Assembly (NCBI GenBank): GCA_034190875.2
Contig: CM067356.1
Span: 56,069,458-56,133,457, forward strand
Reading direction: 5' to 3'
Length of the DNA: 64,000 nt
Source of the DNA: Urechis unicinctus
Lineage: Eukaryota; Annelida; Polychaeta; Xenopneusta; Urechidae
In this document: positions 1-14,244 of the stretch, one piece after another
Layout: each line of letters begins with the position of its first letter
Numbering within the stretch: the first letter of the stretch is position 1
Position numbers and translations under genes: made by a program
The notes under the pieces: generated by a model
Seen by the model: only the letters and a program-made list of their open reading frames with translations
What the model was told of the DNA's origin: nothing
Databases searched by the model: none

Positions 1-70
1 TACACCCAATCCCTTCAGTTCAAAAATAAGGCTCGTTAGATATGTAGTCGTTCTTCTATTGGTTGGTTTG

Positions 71-750
71 TAATACCGGACCAAATACAACTTACGTGAT
101 CCTGGTTGCAATGGGTGGTCAATGTGTGGTCACAGAGAATAGATAGTTCATAAGGCTCAGTATCGCTGTATCGGTCTTATTGCGCTTATAACTGTGCCAT
201 GAGCATGAGCAGGCTATGGGGTTCTTATATATTAATCAAATTATTATAATTATGTAGCCGTGATATTGTACATTGCTTTTCAACTGGGCGCAATATGATG
301 GAATCGACTTAACCTGATTATTAACTAAGTGTTTAACATGAGTGCAATCTTCACTGGACCATTAATTGTTATAAATACCGCAACATATGAGCAGAAGAGT
401 CGCAGATACACAAAAACATAAGCATGAAAACACATGATGCATAGTTTATGTAACAACATGCTGCGTACAAAATGCAATAATGCAACATTTCCCCATTTTG
501 AGAAAAGTGATTTAGTATAGTAAAATGGATTCACAATCTTGTTATTCATACATGATCACTGAAAATAATTACCCGTCTGTGAAATAAATTACCAAGTACA
601 AATCATTGATGGGATTGTACACAATGTTGATTATTCAATGATTAACAATAGAACCAACCACTGAGCCTTATGAACTATCTATTCTCTGTGACCACACATT
701 GACCACCCATTGCAACCAGGATCACGTAAGTTGTATTTGGTCCGGTATTA
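71..750. repeat. Foldback element with perfect 90-bp inverted ends
   Basis: Bases 71-160 are exactly reverse-complementary to 661-750, with no mismatch over 90 bp. The arms start TAATACCGGA and end TAAGGCTCAG. They enclose about 500 bp of AT-rich DNA with no convincing reading frame. Perfect arms suggest a young foldback or MITE-like element, or a recent inverted duplication. I see no clear target-site duplication at 70/751, so the transposon class is undetermined. Confidence 0.85.
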
Positions 751-1184
751 TACCTGGAAATGCAGCATTATTCTCGATACAAAGAAAGAATCATCTCCGA
801 TGAAGCCAGGACGCCGTCAGTTTGACCAAATACCTTTGATTATTGAGGCTGACCAATGCTTTCATATGCGATTTGGCGGAAACTACTGCACAATTACCCC
901 ATCAATGCTCCGCCTTCTCGTAATTCATATCCAGTGAGAGATTGGTGGTGGCTTTATCCCAATATGCACAATACACCTGCTTCTTTATTATTTAACTGCG
1001 GTCGGCCTTTCTCTGTCTTTATAAGATGATACATGAAAAGCACCCAAATGCCATCCATTGCACATAATCGGTCTCTGACCTATATTCAGGGATATTTTTG
1101 CAGGAAATGTCCTGTTCTACATATACTTCAAGTAGAAATTAGGCAGATCCTTAGAATTTCAGCTGCTGCATTTCTCTCACAAAT
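751..1184. other. Intergenic, nothing recognised
   Basis: AT-rich DNA. The short frames here have no recognisable domain and no splice or polyadenylation context. Confidence 0.5.
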
Positions 1185-1238
1185 CTTATTTGTGTGGTAT
1201 CTCACTTTCGGACCAAAGTGAGATACCACACAAATAAG
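1185..1238. repeat. Perfect 24-bp hairpin with 6-base loop
   Basis: The arm 1185-1208 is the exact reverse complement of 1215-1238, and CGGACC forms the loop. Just outside, CTGCTGCA on the left and TGCTGCAG on the right suggest the palindrome once reached further out and was interrupted on the left by about 14 bases. It could be a small foldback transposon remnant. No coding role is visible. Confidence 0.9.
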
Positions 1239-3678
1239 TGCTGCAGTACAAAGACATAAGGCGTGATGGTAATTAAGGTCAGTGCAACACTGCGCTGTGT
1301 TAGTAATGTTATACATAAGTACTTATACCTATGTTAAAAAAACAGCACAGTGTTATCACTCTTTATGCATTTATTTAGATACTTGATAGAGCACTTCGTT
1401 AAAAGTTTAATCATTGGTTGCTTACCTGTCAAGATGTATGATTATACTGAACGCGTTTGTGAATAGAGCTTCCCGACATGCCATATTCTGCCAAAACATT
1501 CGATGCGCCGGTTGCCTAAACTCCATAAATGAGAACAATAAAAACATACACAACATCTGTTGAATAACTTGTTGCTAACGTCTACATTGACTTCCATATT
1601 TTCAACATAACATCATTGGGTTGGTGTGTTTTGATTTTGGAAAGACATATGTGGATCTCATTTGGTTAATTTTATGACATACACAATAACGCAGATGGAT
1701 GGACATGTTACTGCAGTCCCCATAATGCGAATCCCTGTGCATGGAAGATTACCTTTCGTCAAGGTCAACATCGTCGCTTGCCGAGATTGATTGGTTTGAT
1801 TCATTCATAAAAAGTTTCATCATGTCGTAATCACGGGCCCACAATCTTGTGAGGCTGAAGGCAGATTTCCATCAGCCGGATGTCTACAAATTGCTACCAG
1901 ATGTGATCAGGAAAACATCATGACGTTGTTTGTGTAAATGGTTTCATCAAATGATGTTAAGTTCGTCACATTTGCGATCAGAGCTTTAGTGTAAACAATA
2001 AGCGGAAGCAAATTTCTCATGGTCAACGAGTTGTTCCTTATCGAGTGCGTTTATGGTGTTATGTGTAAGTCCTTAATGTACAGGCATACAAAAGTGTATC
2101 TTCTCACCTACCAATATATTCTTTGTTAAATAAAAACTATTTAATTTGGTAGCTGAAGCCACCCTGCCCCCGTTGCATCATTCGGTCATACTGACTTCAA
2201 AAGTCATCGCTAGGAAGGTATATGATAAACCAAGCCATCAATAACGATTGCCAGGAAGGAAAATAAGCCACACTGTAATAACCGTCGGATACCGTGCTGG
2301 GTCGGATATTGGGAAGCCTTTTACGTTAGATTAAGGGAAATATGCGAAGTTATTGAGACCCCTCCCGACTTTTCGGTAATAAAGATAAAGAATTTGTTTT
2401 CAGCTCGGCAGCTCTTCAAGCGTTCTTTATTGCAAGCATAACGTGTCGGAGTTGTTGTACCGTTTTGCTTTTGGCTCACAAAACTTTTGCATTGACAGCA
2501 CGTATATTCCGATGTGAGTAGCGCTGTCGTAGGGTTTTATACTGGGTATTTGTTAGCTGACAAAACGTACATGACAACTTACATGAACGCCATAAGATGC
2601 ACGATGTCAATACCTTACAGAATCATGATGGCCTGCTGAATGCGTTTTGTTGTTCAATCAAAATAATTTGCACAGTTTGGAATGATCGCATGCACAAATT
2701 TGTATTTTAGCTTCTAGAGAGAGGATGGAAATCTACCAGGTATTTGATAATATCGTTGGCAATGCGATTCGGCCACAATAAAGCCTTGACTGAATTACAG
2801 CGGATGTATATGACCTGTAGAAGCTTGATTAAGCATCAAAAGCTGTAGGATTCATTTTCTTTTGCTTATCCTGCTCTTTACAAGTACTTTATTTTGATGA
2901 TTATTCAGAAAACCAACTGGTCGCTTGATTGCGTATCTGATCAACATTTAGATTAAATTGATTTTTTTGAACACATTACAGCGAGAACATTATCAGAAGA
3001 AAAACAACTTGTAATATGAGCTAATAGAACGTCGATTTATAATGAACCATGACAAGTACTGAGCGTCGCATCAGAACCCACTGGCAATACACACCCGCTT
3101 CGAGTGCGGGTAACGAGCCGCACCCGTGTTGTTTGGCTATGTCGGTCATGAATACTGAGTTTCAAAATACATCACTAGTCAGGAAAATAATTGTTGCACT
3201 CAATGCATTACGGAAAGTGACAAAACTCAATCGGAGGTTGCAAATAAATGCTGCATGGTAGATGGCAGAGTTTGTGACCACGCCCCACCTTAGATTTACA
3301 ATAACTAGTCCAGAGTGTGTGATCGCGCAATTATGCAAATTCACAAAGCGGGACATTTATTTGGCTTTAATATAATAGTTTCTGGTCTCCGACATGGATT
3401 AAGTAGGACAGGATTCACCACTGACATGTTTACATTGTATCGCAACTATACATGGGCATCAATTAACCCAGAATTACAGCAAAGAACATTCTGGCGCGAC
3501 GCCAGGTGGCCTTAAATGTATATAATTGTAATAGGATCAGCCGTCATCCACATAAACATTTATTAAGGGCGTATATGTGTTTGACATTAACACTATAACA
3601 TGACGTGCATGCAGCCAAAAGTTGCCTGAGCAATTGCAGTGCGTTAATATATCAGATACATCACAATAAAAGGAATCC
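1239..3678. other. Intergenic, only a weak repeat match
   Basis: No supported gene. Parts of 1740-2000 loosely resemble 8260-8530: both share GTCAACATC followed by TGCCGAGATTGA, and later a GATCAG...CTACTGTGAA/GCTTTAGTGTAA-like block. This suggests an old dispersed repeat. Confidence 0.35.
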
Positions 3679-3880
3679 CGCTTTAAATTGATAGAGATGT
3701 CAACGGAGCATCAACATCTCTTAGCTGCAGCACTAACGTAATTCAGGGTGAGCCGTACACACAAAACTTGGGGAACAAATCTCGCCTTAAATTGTTTGAG
3801 CTGTCACCATCTCCGAGCTACAGCACTAACGTAATTCAGGGTAAGCTCCATTCATGTACACACACAACTTAGAACAAATG
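3679..3880 (+). repeat. Two-copy minisatellite, ~104-bp unit
   Basis: Unit 1 (3679-3782) and unit 2 (3783-~3880) both begin CGCTTTAAATTG or CGCCTTAAATTG. Both contain CAGCACTAACGTAATTCAGG and end near AACAAAT. The copies differ by small indels and substitutions. Confidence 0.75.
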
Positions 3881-6800
3881 CAATGTAGTGAGCGGTTATC
3901 TTTCCATTTGCTCAAATATAAAATCCACAGAATACCGTTCATGAGCTGAACGCTACCCTGTACTTAATATACAACAACATAAATCGTAACTGAATTCCAC
4001 TCTTATACAGGCGCGATGGCATACTCAATAAGAGTGCATAAAAATTTGTTTTGTTGCAATAAATACACTTTATTGTACACGGAGCTCACATTTACTCACA
4101 TTTCTTAACCATCCACCCCTCACGCACACACAGCGCGCACACATACACACACTCGCACACAAGCACGCACTCTCGCAGACACATAATCTAAAGCAACGGG
4201 GTGTAGAAAATAGTTCGCACAGCCGTTGGCTCGGATTGTGTTTTTGTGCACATTGTATGTCCAGTTTGTTTTAATGTGTTTCTTTCGACACGGCACTCCA
4301 ACTCTCCATCAAACTTAGCTAGAACTGTATGCTCGTGATGGTATGCAGTTGTGATTCATCACCCTTATTCTTAACTGAAATCTTTGTCCATGCATTTATA
4401 TCATCAAGACTTGATTATTGCAATTCGCTGCGGCATAGGACTCATTCGTACCTTATAATAAAACTGCATCTCACATGAAATACTGCCGCCGCCTTGTTGT
4501 AAAAGGCAAGCACAGAGAAACCATCCAACATCATGCGGAACTTACCTTAAGTTGCTGTTGAAAAACGCATCTTGTACAAACTTCAGCTACTCACCCAGAC
4601 TGTAGTCATAACACACCACAGTAAACTTTCAACCAGGTGAAAATAAAGGGTTCATTGTACGCTTGCAATCAGACATGAACAGGGATCTCCTTTTTATGTT
4701 AGATCAAAGCAGATGCAGCCGTATGTTCGATATGAAGAATGCCTTCAAGTTTCGTGATTGCATTATTAATCAACTAGACGTAACAATTATTCTATTGTCA
4801 TCGGCAGCATTTTTGCACCACAAATAAATTACGTCATTAACCTTTCCTTCAGTAATAGCTTGCACGCACAATAACGCATTTTTCCTGATGATGAAAATTA
4901 AGCTTTGAGTTGTTTTGTGAAGGATTATATCGTCTGCGGTTGCTCCACCCCGACCTTTGCTCCTAGATCCGCCACAAAAACCTGATTGCTTGAACAACAG
5001 AGGAGACGCTCTGCGCTGTGCCGCGGATTGTTTCATGCATGCTAATTCCTTACGAGGGCGCTTTTGATCATCAAGGTAGCATCGTTACAATAATAACACA
5101 CATATGATTTAAATGCTCAACAGATTGATGGCTCAACAATAATTAACAACATTGTCAAAACACCAATTCATTAAGAGCCCTTGTTTATCATCATACCCAA
5201 TATGTGCTACCTGGAAGTAACGCAACAAAAGCATCCCGTCATCCTTTCACGTAACATTCGCTGTAATATTGCAGCTTCAAATCTTTAATGTTCTATTTTC
5301 TGTTCGATCACGATTATAATTTCCTAGAAGTTCCAGCAAATTTCAATGATATAACGTTATAGAACTGGTCATCTCATTAGTTATTTATGCTCTCACACAA
5401 CAAACTTCTCATTCATGGACGTAAACCACGAACAAAACACCGACGACGGGCTGATAAATCATAACAGTTAATTATTCAAAGAACTTAAATGGCACATGGC
5501 ATGTAAACAAACGTCTACATGTTATCGAGCTAATGTCAGGCAAAGATCTAAACTCATCACGAGACTACTGACGACATTTTTTAGAGCCTCAAAGAAAAAA
5601 TTCAAAAGGAGCCATACTTTTCTCAGAATCAGTAGGACAGTGGACGGTGACAGAAAACGACATCATTGTGAATGATTTCCATGAGTTGTGACAATAGATA
5701 GTGTTGCGAATGGTGTGCCAAAAAATAGTTGTACCATTGCGCCGCATATACACATCAGGGCTAACAAGTAAGATTGACTGCCATATAAAACGTCAGTTCA
5801 TTAGCCACAGATAACTACGCTTACCTCTGGTCCACTGCAACTCTACATGGCCCTAATAGGCTAAGAACCTGTGGAAAATTTCACAAATGTGGACGTCATC
5901 GATACTTCATGCCGTTATGACTTCCTTGCTATGGTGAAAATGCAAATCAGTAACTCATTGGGCACTGAGTGGAATGACCATGGCAACCTGTATAAGGCCG
6001 AATTGATCTCCAGGAAGAGATTCGTTTTATGCATCACTTGCTCCCCAACAGCGTGACAATCTATAGCGGCCAAACCACACGACACCAGCTGATGGATGTT
6101 GCAGAGTTGTAATGATGTAATCGACATGTTGTACCATCTATTACTAAGCTATTTGTTTAGACCTCCATAAAGACAACCGGGTCAAATAACAAAAGAGCTC
6201 CCCATTTCAATCAGGTCAATTTGAGCTGATAACACGTAATCATGACGACCTCTTTTTAACATAATCTTTTATGCAATCTGAGTACAGAGACATTATTTGT
6301 CAAGGCTCAAATTTTGCATCAATGTTGCGCTAAGAAGGCCAACTTATAGAAGGCTTAAAATGGAAATGGAACCAAGTTTTTAATTAAGTGCAGAAAGACA
6401 ATTAATAATTTCGGATAAGTGCAGGCGCAAATGCTAAACGTTGAAAAGTTTGCATCACCAAACATGTGGGGAAGGGTGAAGTTTGGAAAACCTCTCTGCC
6501 CAATAAGTCCCACTATTATTCATATGGGGCTAGACCTACTATGTATCACCAGGCTCTATTTTGAAAAATCAGTGAAACCTTTACGCTGCTTTTGCCAAAT
6601 ATTCTTTGTAAAAACTGCAACTGTCAGCATATTGCGTTGATGAATCGACGAACTGCGATACATACATGTATGCTTAGTATAGCTAATCAGACTTTTCACA
6701 TATTATTGTTGTTTGCAAACAGAAAATGCATTGGTGCCATTATGATTTACTTGCAGATTAAACTGAGGAAGCCGCGTCATACACTTTTTGGCTGTGAGGG

Positions 6801-9800
6801 TTGTGGAAGTTATCGCCGCCTAAGAGATTACTCCTGCAATTGATTGCGCTTAGACCCAAGACGTTAATAACGTTTGAGAGACTTCTTTGTTTTGAGATAC
6901 TACTAGCACGCTTAGTATCGCTGCCATAGTTAACTAAGTTCGGTTGGTGATTCAGCATACGTTTATCAAGGCAGGAAAATCATATGATTCTGTGGTTGGG
7001 ATTATATTTTGATCACTGATACATGTCAAAGGGAATCAATATCAATATTGTTAGAATTTGGTCTACATTGCTTCATTCCAAGTACGATTCCGATTGCTAT
7101 GACCGCAACTCATCTAGTGCATGCGTTAAATAAAGGCTTTTAGTGTTCCATTCGATCAACAAATACTGCAATCGATCCTTTAATATATTTTAATATCTTA
7201 ACAATAAATAACTTTCGTAGCCTTGTAACTAACACTATTTATTGGCCAGCCATATATGCCCACTGCGAAGTGCAACAGTCGTTAAACTTCCCACTTGCGC
7301 AGCCCTGATGTGATTGATGTATTAGACTACATGTATGTTTAATATATCTCTCCCAGCTCCAACTAACTTTACTGGGAGCTACTGGGTGCTGCATTTTCCA
7401 AGCGGATGTCCATCATCATGTTTCCTGAGAGTGATTAGCAATATTATAGTGTTATAACGAAAAATTCCCCCAAATATATAATTTTCTCTGTAGAACAAAT
7501 TCATTTTGTCAAACCATGCGATGAACATACAGGGCTGTGCGCGGTTACGATTCATTTGAGTTGTTGATGGGGCTTCTTTGGTGCCGCATACAAGTTAATC
7601 AGGTTCCCAGTGTGGCATGTTAACATAAATAGCATGCTCCGTGACTTTGTATCAATAGAACGGCCCGAGGCGGTACTTATTTTGAAATACAGGCACCACT
7701 AGCAAATTCATGTAAATATTTTTACATATGTTTGCAATAATACTAAAATGAAAGATTGATTTTTGTTCCTGAAGAGAGATATCAAATAGCGGATACAATT
7801 TTTCATCATATTCTTTAATAGTTGTAGGGTAAAATATTACTTTAATATATAATTGATATTTGATTAATACAAACTACAACCACGTAAAGGCATCGTGAGC
7901 ATTATGGATGCGCTTATAGGAGATGACTGTTAGAGTGAGCAATAACATAATCACCTACCTAGTGTATTGCAGCAAGTCCTGATTTATCAAGCGCGATTTG
8001 ATAAAGTTCTTAAATGCGCTTCAGTAGGTAACGGATATGACGTTGTTACCCGTTGTTTCATGATAATTTGTAGTTACTTTGCGCACAAACGGGGCCTGTT
8101 TCTACGAACCTTCAATGGAAACATAATAGGCCGGTTCGGCTGGGTGTAATTGCAGTGTCTGTATGGACAGCACGTGTCTGTAATATCTTCACAAAAAACG
8201 TGGAGCTTATTTGGACAATTTCATGGCAAATGTAGTCTTCGAGATGTGGTTTGCGGTGAATGGAAGCGAGCCATTATTTAAGTCAACATCACCTCGGTGC
8301 CGAGATTGAGCTCGTTCAGTTGTTTCCCGAGGGCGGTAATAACCAAGATAATTGGGAGTTCAATTACTAACTTGATCGACATGACGTAGGCATTCATAGT
8401 TCGATCATGTCTTGATAGCGGACTCGCTACGTTAAAATAACATTTGCATCCGTCTTGGTGATCAATAATTAGATGCAGTTAGCATTTGTGATCAGGCTAC
8501 TGTGAATTAACAACCGGAAGAAATCGGCATATCATAATATCGCGTTCATCCCAAAATGAGCCACATGCACAACTATCCATGTATGTGTTCGATATATCAC
8601 CTGACAATGAGCGTATCCGTTTCTCACGACCTGGAGAAAGCGATCTGCGTTGTAGACAGATATGCGAAGGGAAAAAAACTGATGTATTTAGACAATTAAC
8701 AATCTGATCAACAGCATAAACGACTGCGTGGCCTCGCTTGATGCAGTGTTATAATTGATAATTTAATAATCTGCGTACTCATATATGAAATTCGCTGCTG
8801 TCCACTCTTGTAAAACAAAATTACGCTACGTCTGTTACCAGAAGATAGAACCATTACTGCGAAATAAGGTTTACGACGCGACGGTTACTGCAAAACCCCA
8901 AAACCCAGTCTTCAGACACACGTGGAGTTAATTATCTTTTGCATGACAAAAAAGGGGAATCGTAGCTTTTATGTTGTACCTATTCCAGAACAGCTACAAG
9001 ATTTATAATGAAAAACACATTAATATGCAAAACGTTTTCTGGTTAACCAAATAACAGAAACTCAATTTCTAGCTAAAGTCGGCCATTAAAGCAGATGAAA
9101 GCCTCACGATAGCGGCTACTTAATAGACATTTCCTTGTTAACTGAAGCTTAGCGGTTTGAAATAAATCCAACGTAAGCAGCTAGCTATTTCGATTCATTG
9201 GCCAAATATCTAACATATTGATCGTTCAGGCTACTGAGTACACCAAGTTCCATCTATTGCAGCACTATTTGTGTGTATAAGCTGGTGCAGCTATAGTGTA
9301 CATTATTTTCTAAATGTAGCTGCATTGCAAATTTCACAGTTGGGTAATTTGCTGCATCAAAATAAATAATGTAAAGATAGTATGTGTCGTCGGAGCTCGG
9401 TGAGTTCTTCGCTTGTTTTTACAAAACATAACATAAAAAGCAACACCCGTCAGCAACCATTATACATAACATGAGTCGAGATGCACATTAATAATCATGA
9501 TCATGGTTTGGGTAAGGGTTACTTTCATTATGTAAGTATATGGCATTATCAAAATGATTAGTAGCTGAAAGTACAACTAGCCAGGTTCAATCTAGACAAA
9601 TGTCATACAGGCACTGCTCAGGGAAAACAATCCCTCGGGATTTCGTAATTGCAATATTGGCTAAGGACATCTGCATTCATTAAATGTATCTATTGCCTAC
9701 ATCATCATCTGATGTGGCAATTACTTTGTCAAAGTGGCCTCTCTTATAACCTACGTACTTGTACAGGAGACTGTCCATTAGAAATAGCTTGTAGTGCGAT

Positions 9801-10130
9801 AGATAAGTCTCTATACAATTCATTTAGTTTTGTAGTTGTATTGCTATACGTGGTTATAACCTCCACTAGACTTTGGGGAGCCATATTTGCAGTTATCCAT
9901 AATAACACCGATCTCAGGAAGGAATGGGATAAGTCGGTGGCAGAATAGGGTAAAGAGTTTAAAAATTCACGTGTGTCAAGTCGCCATCTGATGTCCCCAT
10001 TGGAGGTAGACTGACGGAATTAGCCACTGAGACGAAGGTACGTTTCTTACCGAACAGCAACGTGCAAATGTCATTTACGGATGAAATTATGCACTACGTT
10101 GTGTGACAGTGAATGACATTGAGGCACATT
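3881..10130. other. Intergenic, no supported gene
   Basis: A CA/CG-rich microsatellite-like patch lies at about 4118-4180. The remainder is AT-rich with scattered short frames, the longest about 99 codons at 9649-9948, and none shows a known domain. No tRNA or rRNA gene was recognised by eye. Confidence 0.45.
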
Positions 10131-10139
10131 GTACATCAT

Positions 10140-12235
10140 GAATATCTATTTCGGAAGCAGAAGTATTTAAGTGGCAACATGAATATTGTGTAACAGTATT
10201 GAAATACGTCTGTGTTTATTTCCACCGGTACAGTGCATCATGAGTACCCACTCAATGTATTCAACGTATCTGCAATGATAGCAAAGTGGCCTTGAATGTA
10301 TGATGGAATCATTGTAGATGCGCGTTACATTATCAATAATCTACCAAATAGGCAATAATATATCAATACCATGAGTCATCATGTGGATAACGGCGGTTTG
10401 TCTTCATATACCAAGTTTATAATTGGCACATAAATCGACAGAGGTAGTGACTCAGTACTCCAAATCACGATGATGTTTGTATTATTCACGGATAAGACAA
10501 GTAGAAATTGTTATGGTGGTTAAACGGGTTAGGAAGCAGCATCCTGGATTCACTCGATTAAAGGTATAACATCAAAGTGTAATAAAAGGAAATAGAAACC
10601 ACATCATTGTATAAACGCTGCTTATAATAATGAAAACGGCGCAGACAAACATAAGTAGAGCATTGTGTCAATATGGTGACAATGAGCGACGGATGATCTC
10701 GGTCAGTCGCGTATCCCGCTATGTCATTTTACATTGGCCATAAAGGTTCATTGACCTTGGGTTGGGTACTTAGGATAGGGTTATGTAGTTCATACTGTGC
10801 TTTTTGTAAAAGTGCCCCATGACACCGATAAATATGGACAATTGTAATGCAAAGACAGCGCTCCTTAAGTGCTCTTGCTCATTTCCGAACCGCTTCCAAT
10901 GCGCTAACCGGCTTGAGTTGACAGCATCCATTATTACAGGAAGAGTACTGACACGTCAGATCTTCTGCACGTCTCTCGAAAGCACTGACCTCAGCATCTA
11001 GTAATAAAATATTAACGAGGAATAAATATCTAAAGCACCAGCCGTGTTATAAGCTGAATACTGATGGCCAATGAATTTAGCGTATTGTGGGATAATTTAG
11101 CACGCTAATTTACACATGTACATTTTACATTATAATAAACTAAAACGACAAAACAGTTTATTATTCTTCCGCACTAGTAACCTCTGTCGATATATCGCTA
11201 TTTTGTGTATGCTTTTGAGCGATGATCAAGTGGTTTTAAATTTAAATTTTCACCAATGCCTTTAAACATGAATCCCGTTTCGGACAAATACTGGGTATGG
11301 ATAGAGGTAACATACCAGTCTTTATTAGCCGCCGGTACATTGTTAACTACAACGTTCCCTCTTGTATATTCCTGTAAGTTGCTCTTGAGTTACTGTCTGT
11401 CCATCAACACAAACATAGAAGCCACGTTAATGGCTAATGTGAGCTAGTTCTTAAACATATAATGTTGCAGCAACCATAGTTAATCTGCATATCACTTTAT
11501 CATTGAGGATTGTTCCTTACGCAATATGGATGCCACAATCTGTTTTATGAAATAACAATCTGGAAAACATCAACCTCCTGATTCCTGTTGTTTTAAGTCC
11601 GCGAAATGCACATTTATACTAATTCTTGTGGGACTAACTTGCAATTGACAGTTGAACTTGTTTGTTTTATAACAATACACACACTTTACATACTATTTTT
11701 ATATATTCAACTTATAAGACCGTACTTCGCGCGGGTAGTGGTTATCTGTATTCAAATCATCAATCAATCGATCTCTTTGCAGATAACTGATTCTGTTATT
11801 TAGGGACAGCTGCTTCAAAGATGGCAAGTTTCTAGACCTAACGTCTGCCTTGTTTATTTGTAGAGTTTGTACTGTTTTGGGGAACACCAAAGGACGGTTT
11901 CGTGCTCCAAAACAAAATATGTTAGGGCATTAAAACACTATTATGTTACAACACGACCCTGCACTCTTTATGCGCCCGGATGTTGGGAATTCCCTGAAGC
12001 CATTTCTGTAACTTTGCTGTGTGCATCGTCTTGATAGATCCCAGTTTCGAAAAAAAACCATTTATATAATTGTCTGTGCTAATAGATAAATATCATCCAC
12101 GGAATGGCATGATGGCTTCGACATGGCGCACTAACAATGGTGTCTCGGATTTTACAGCTGCATTTAATCACCAGCATACAATGAAGAGGACCTTTTCTCA
12201 TTCGGTTGGGTAGCAAGGGTTTAATGCTGTGTGGG
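10140..12235 (+). repeat. Long interspersed repeat, copy 1 (interrupted)
   Basis: This stretch aligns in order with 14245-16050. Shared landmarks include GGATTCACTC, AAGTAGA, GATGATCTCGG, CATTGACCTTG, CTTAAGTGCT, TCAGATCTTCTG, CGCGAAATG, ACACGACCCTG and CAGCATACAAT. Divergence is substantial, so the copies are old. Two blocks here (about 11001-11590 and 11640-11925) have no counterpart in copy 2. No transposase or reverse-transcriptase frame is recognisable. Confidence 0.75.
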
Positions 12236-14244
12236 CGGTAGCAACGCTAGCTGGAGAATGCTCTAGCAGTGATCTATGCAGCCGGGACACCACCTCAAGC
12301 AGTGATCACCTCGAGCTACAGCATCATCCCGACATCGGCAGAGAATTTTGCGCGAACCATCTATGGTTTTCAATAATTATACTAATAGGCGTACACTTGC
12401 GCGTATGTTTTTGTGCGTATGCATGTGTGTTTTGATAGATTTATGTCTGATATGTTTATTCATTGCAACGGAACAATAGCGTTAGTTCGCATCCAATTCT
12501 ATATGATTTGAATTATGCATATGTAACCACATATTGTGGACGTTTTAGCGGTACATTAAGCACTAAAACGGTCGTATCGAAAACATTGATGCATTACCGA
12601 ATTCTCATAAATTCTTAATATGCTGTCAAATTTGCAGCCGAATTTGATTTACATCACAGAAATTCACCTTAGTGACAATGCAATAGACCTTAACACATAA
12701 TGTCTTCAAACAAGCATCCTTTGTCAGGGTTAATGAGAGCTGCTGATGCAATGGTCCAGTATTGTGTTGGCATCCAATATATACCTTCTTAAGCAAGTTA
12801 AAACAAATTAGCAACAACACTGATATAAAAATACTTATTCATTTGGTATTCTACCAATCAACAAATAGTGTTGCAGAGTTTGTTTTAACAACACTGAAAT
12901 TAATTTGTGGGGATTTGGTTTTGTGACCAGCACGACAACCATTAAGTGCCATCAAGGAGCACAAACCCAAAAGCTGGTTGGGAGACTTCACAGAAAGGTT
13001 GGTCACGTAAGATGGTTACAGTTGGTAACAGTTTATTCAAATAGTAAGTAAGAACTCGAACAAACATATATATACATCGTTACTAAACATCGCAAAGCAA
13101 TCAAGCCAAGCATCACTCTTTCGATCCTGACGGGAGCGATTTATACCTGATATCCAAGTAGACTGCTATATTTGCTCGAAAATACAGTCACTGCAGATAC
13201 AACTTCGTTGGTACTGTGTTACCAGCATGACGCAGCAAATAAGTGGTGTGTTAGGGACATATTAAATAGGGATTGTCGCAACAATAGAACAAAAGGTTGA
13301 CCATGGTGAGATGATTCATTACTTCCAGAATAACCGCGAGACCTACAAACCTACTATGCCCAATCGATACAGTGCGGTTTATTTAACGCACCACTGCAGA
13401 TACTGTTGTAGTCTTTACATGGGGGTCCCCCATAATTAGGAAATCGGAGACGTTTGTATTAAAGATCGGCGCTTGCACTGGTAATGTGGTTCCTTATCCG
13501 TGCAATAAATTGATTGATCATTGTGCTGTGTGACTGTAGACGAGCTACGGAACATGCAAACATAACAAACGAGTGACGCTGTTAACAATATCCCATTGCG
13601 ATGTAAATAAGATCAACAAACAGAACGATTGCAACGCATATTGACATCATTATTGAACAGGGCAGCGCTGCATCTGGTGTTACCATCATAGGGTTCATTA
13701 TAGAGAACCGATGCTGATCGATGCAGCAGTTATACCGAGTTTACAAGACCGTTTAGAAATATGTATCTGCCGAGTAGTGACAATCAAGTGTTCATGGCAT
13801 TCCTCGATTCATGGATTGTATTATACCAGAAAACTTTAAATTAAGATGAATGGTCAATAGAATTTTATTGACTACCTATCTGTTCTTTGTGGTTATCGAC
13901 CACAACCTAGATAGGTAAAAGATTTTTTACTGAATATTAAGATTACCAAAGTCGAGCGACATTTAAGCTAGTGTCTGGAGAAATCGTACGTAGGGTAAAT
14001 TTCTGATGACGAGCGGGTGGATGTGTTCTTGTTATGTAGCTGCTTAACGTAACCATCCAAACTATTAAATTACGGGTACATTTTATATTTCTACGACAGA
14101 TATTGGTAAGATGCTGCTATTGATACAGATGCCGTCGATGTTTCGATTGCGTACTCGGTGATCAAACTAGCAGCATAATTTCTTGCCGTCACTTTGGTTG
14201 ACTTAATTGAATCGGGACGGCGATATTAGGTCTCTTGGATACCA
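12236..14244. other. Between repeat copies; one small hairpin
   Basis: No supported gene. A short imperfect hairpin lies at 13873-13917, with outer arms TACCTATCT and AGATAGGTA and an inner GTGGT/ACCAC stem. Nothing else recognisable was found. Confidence 0.45.
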
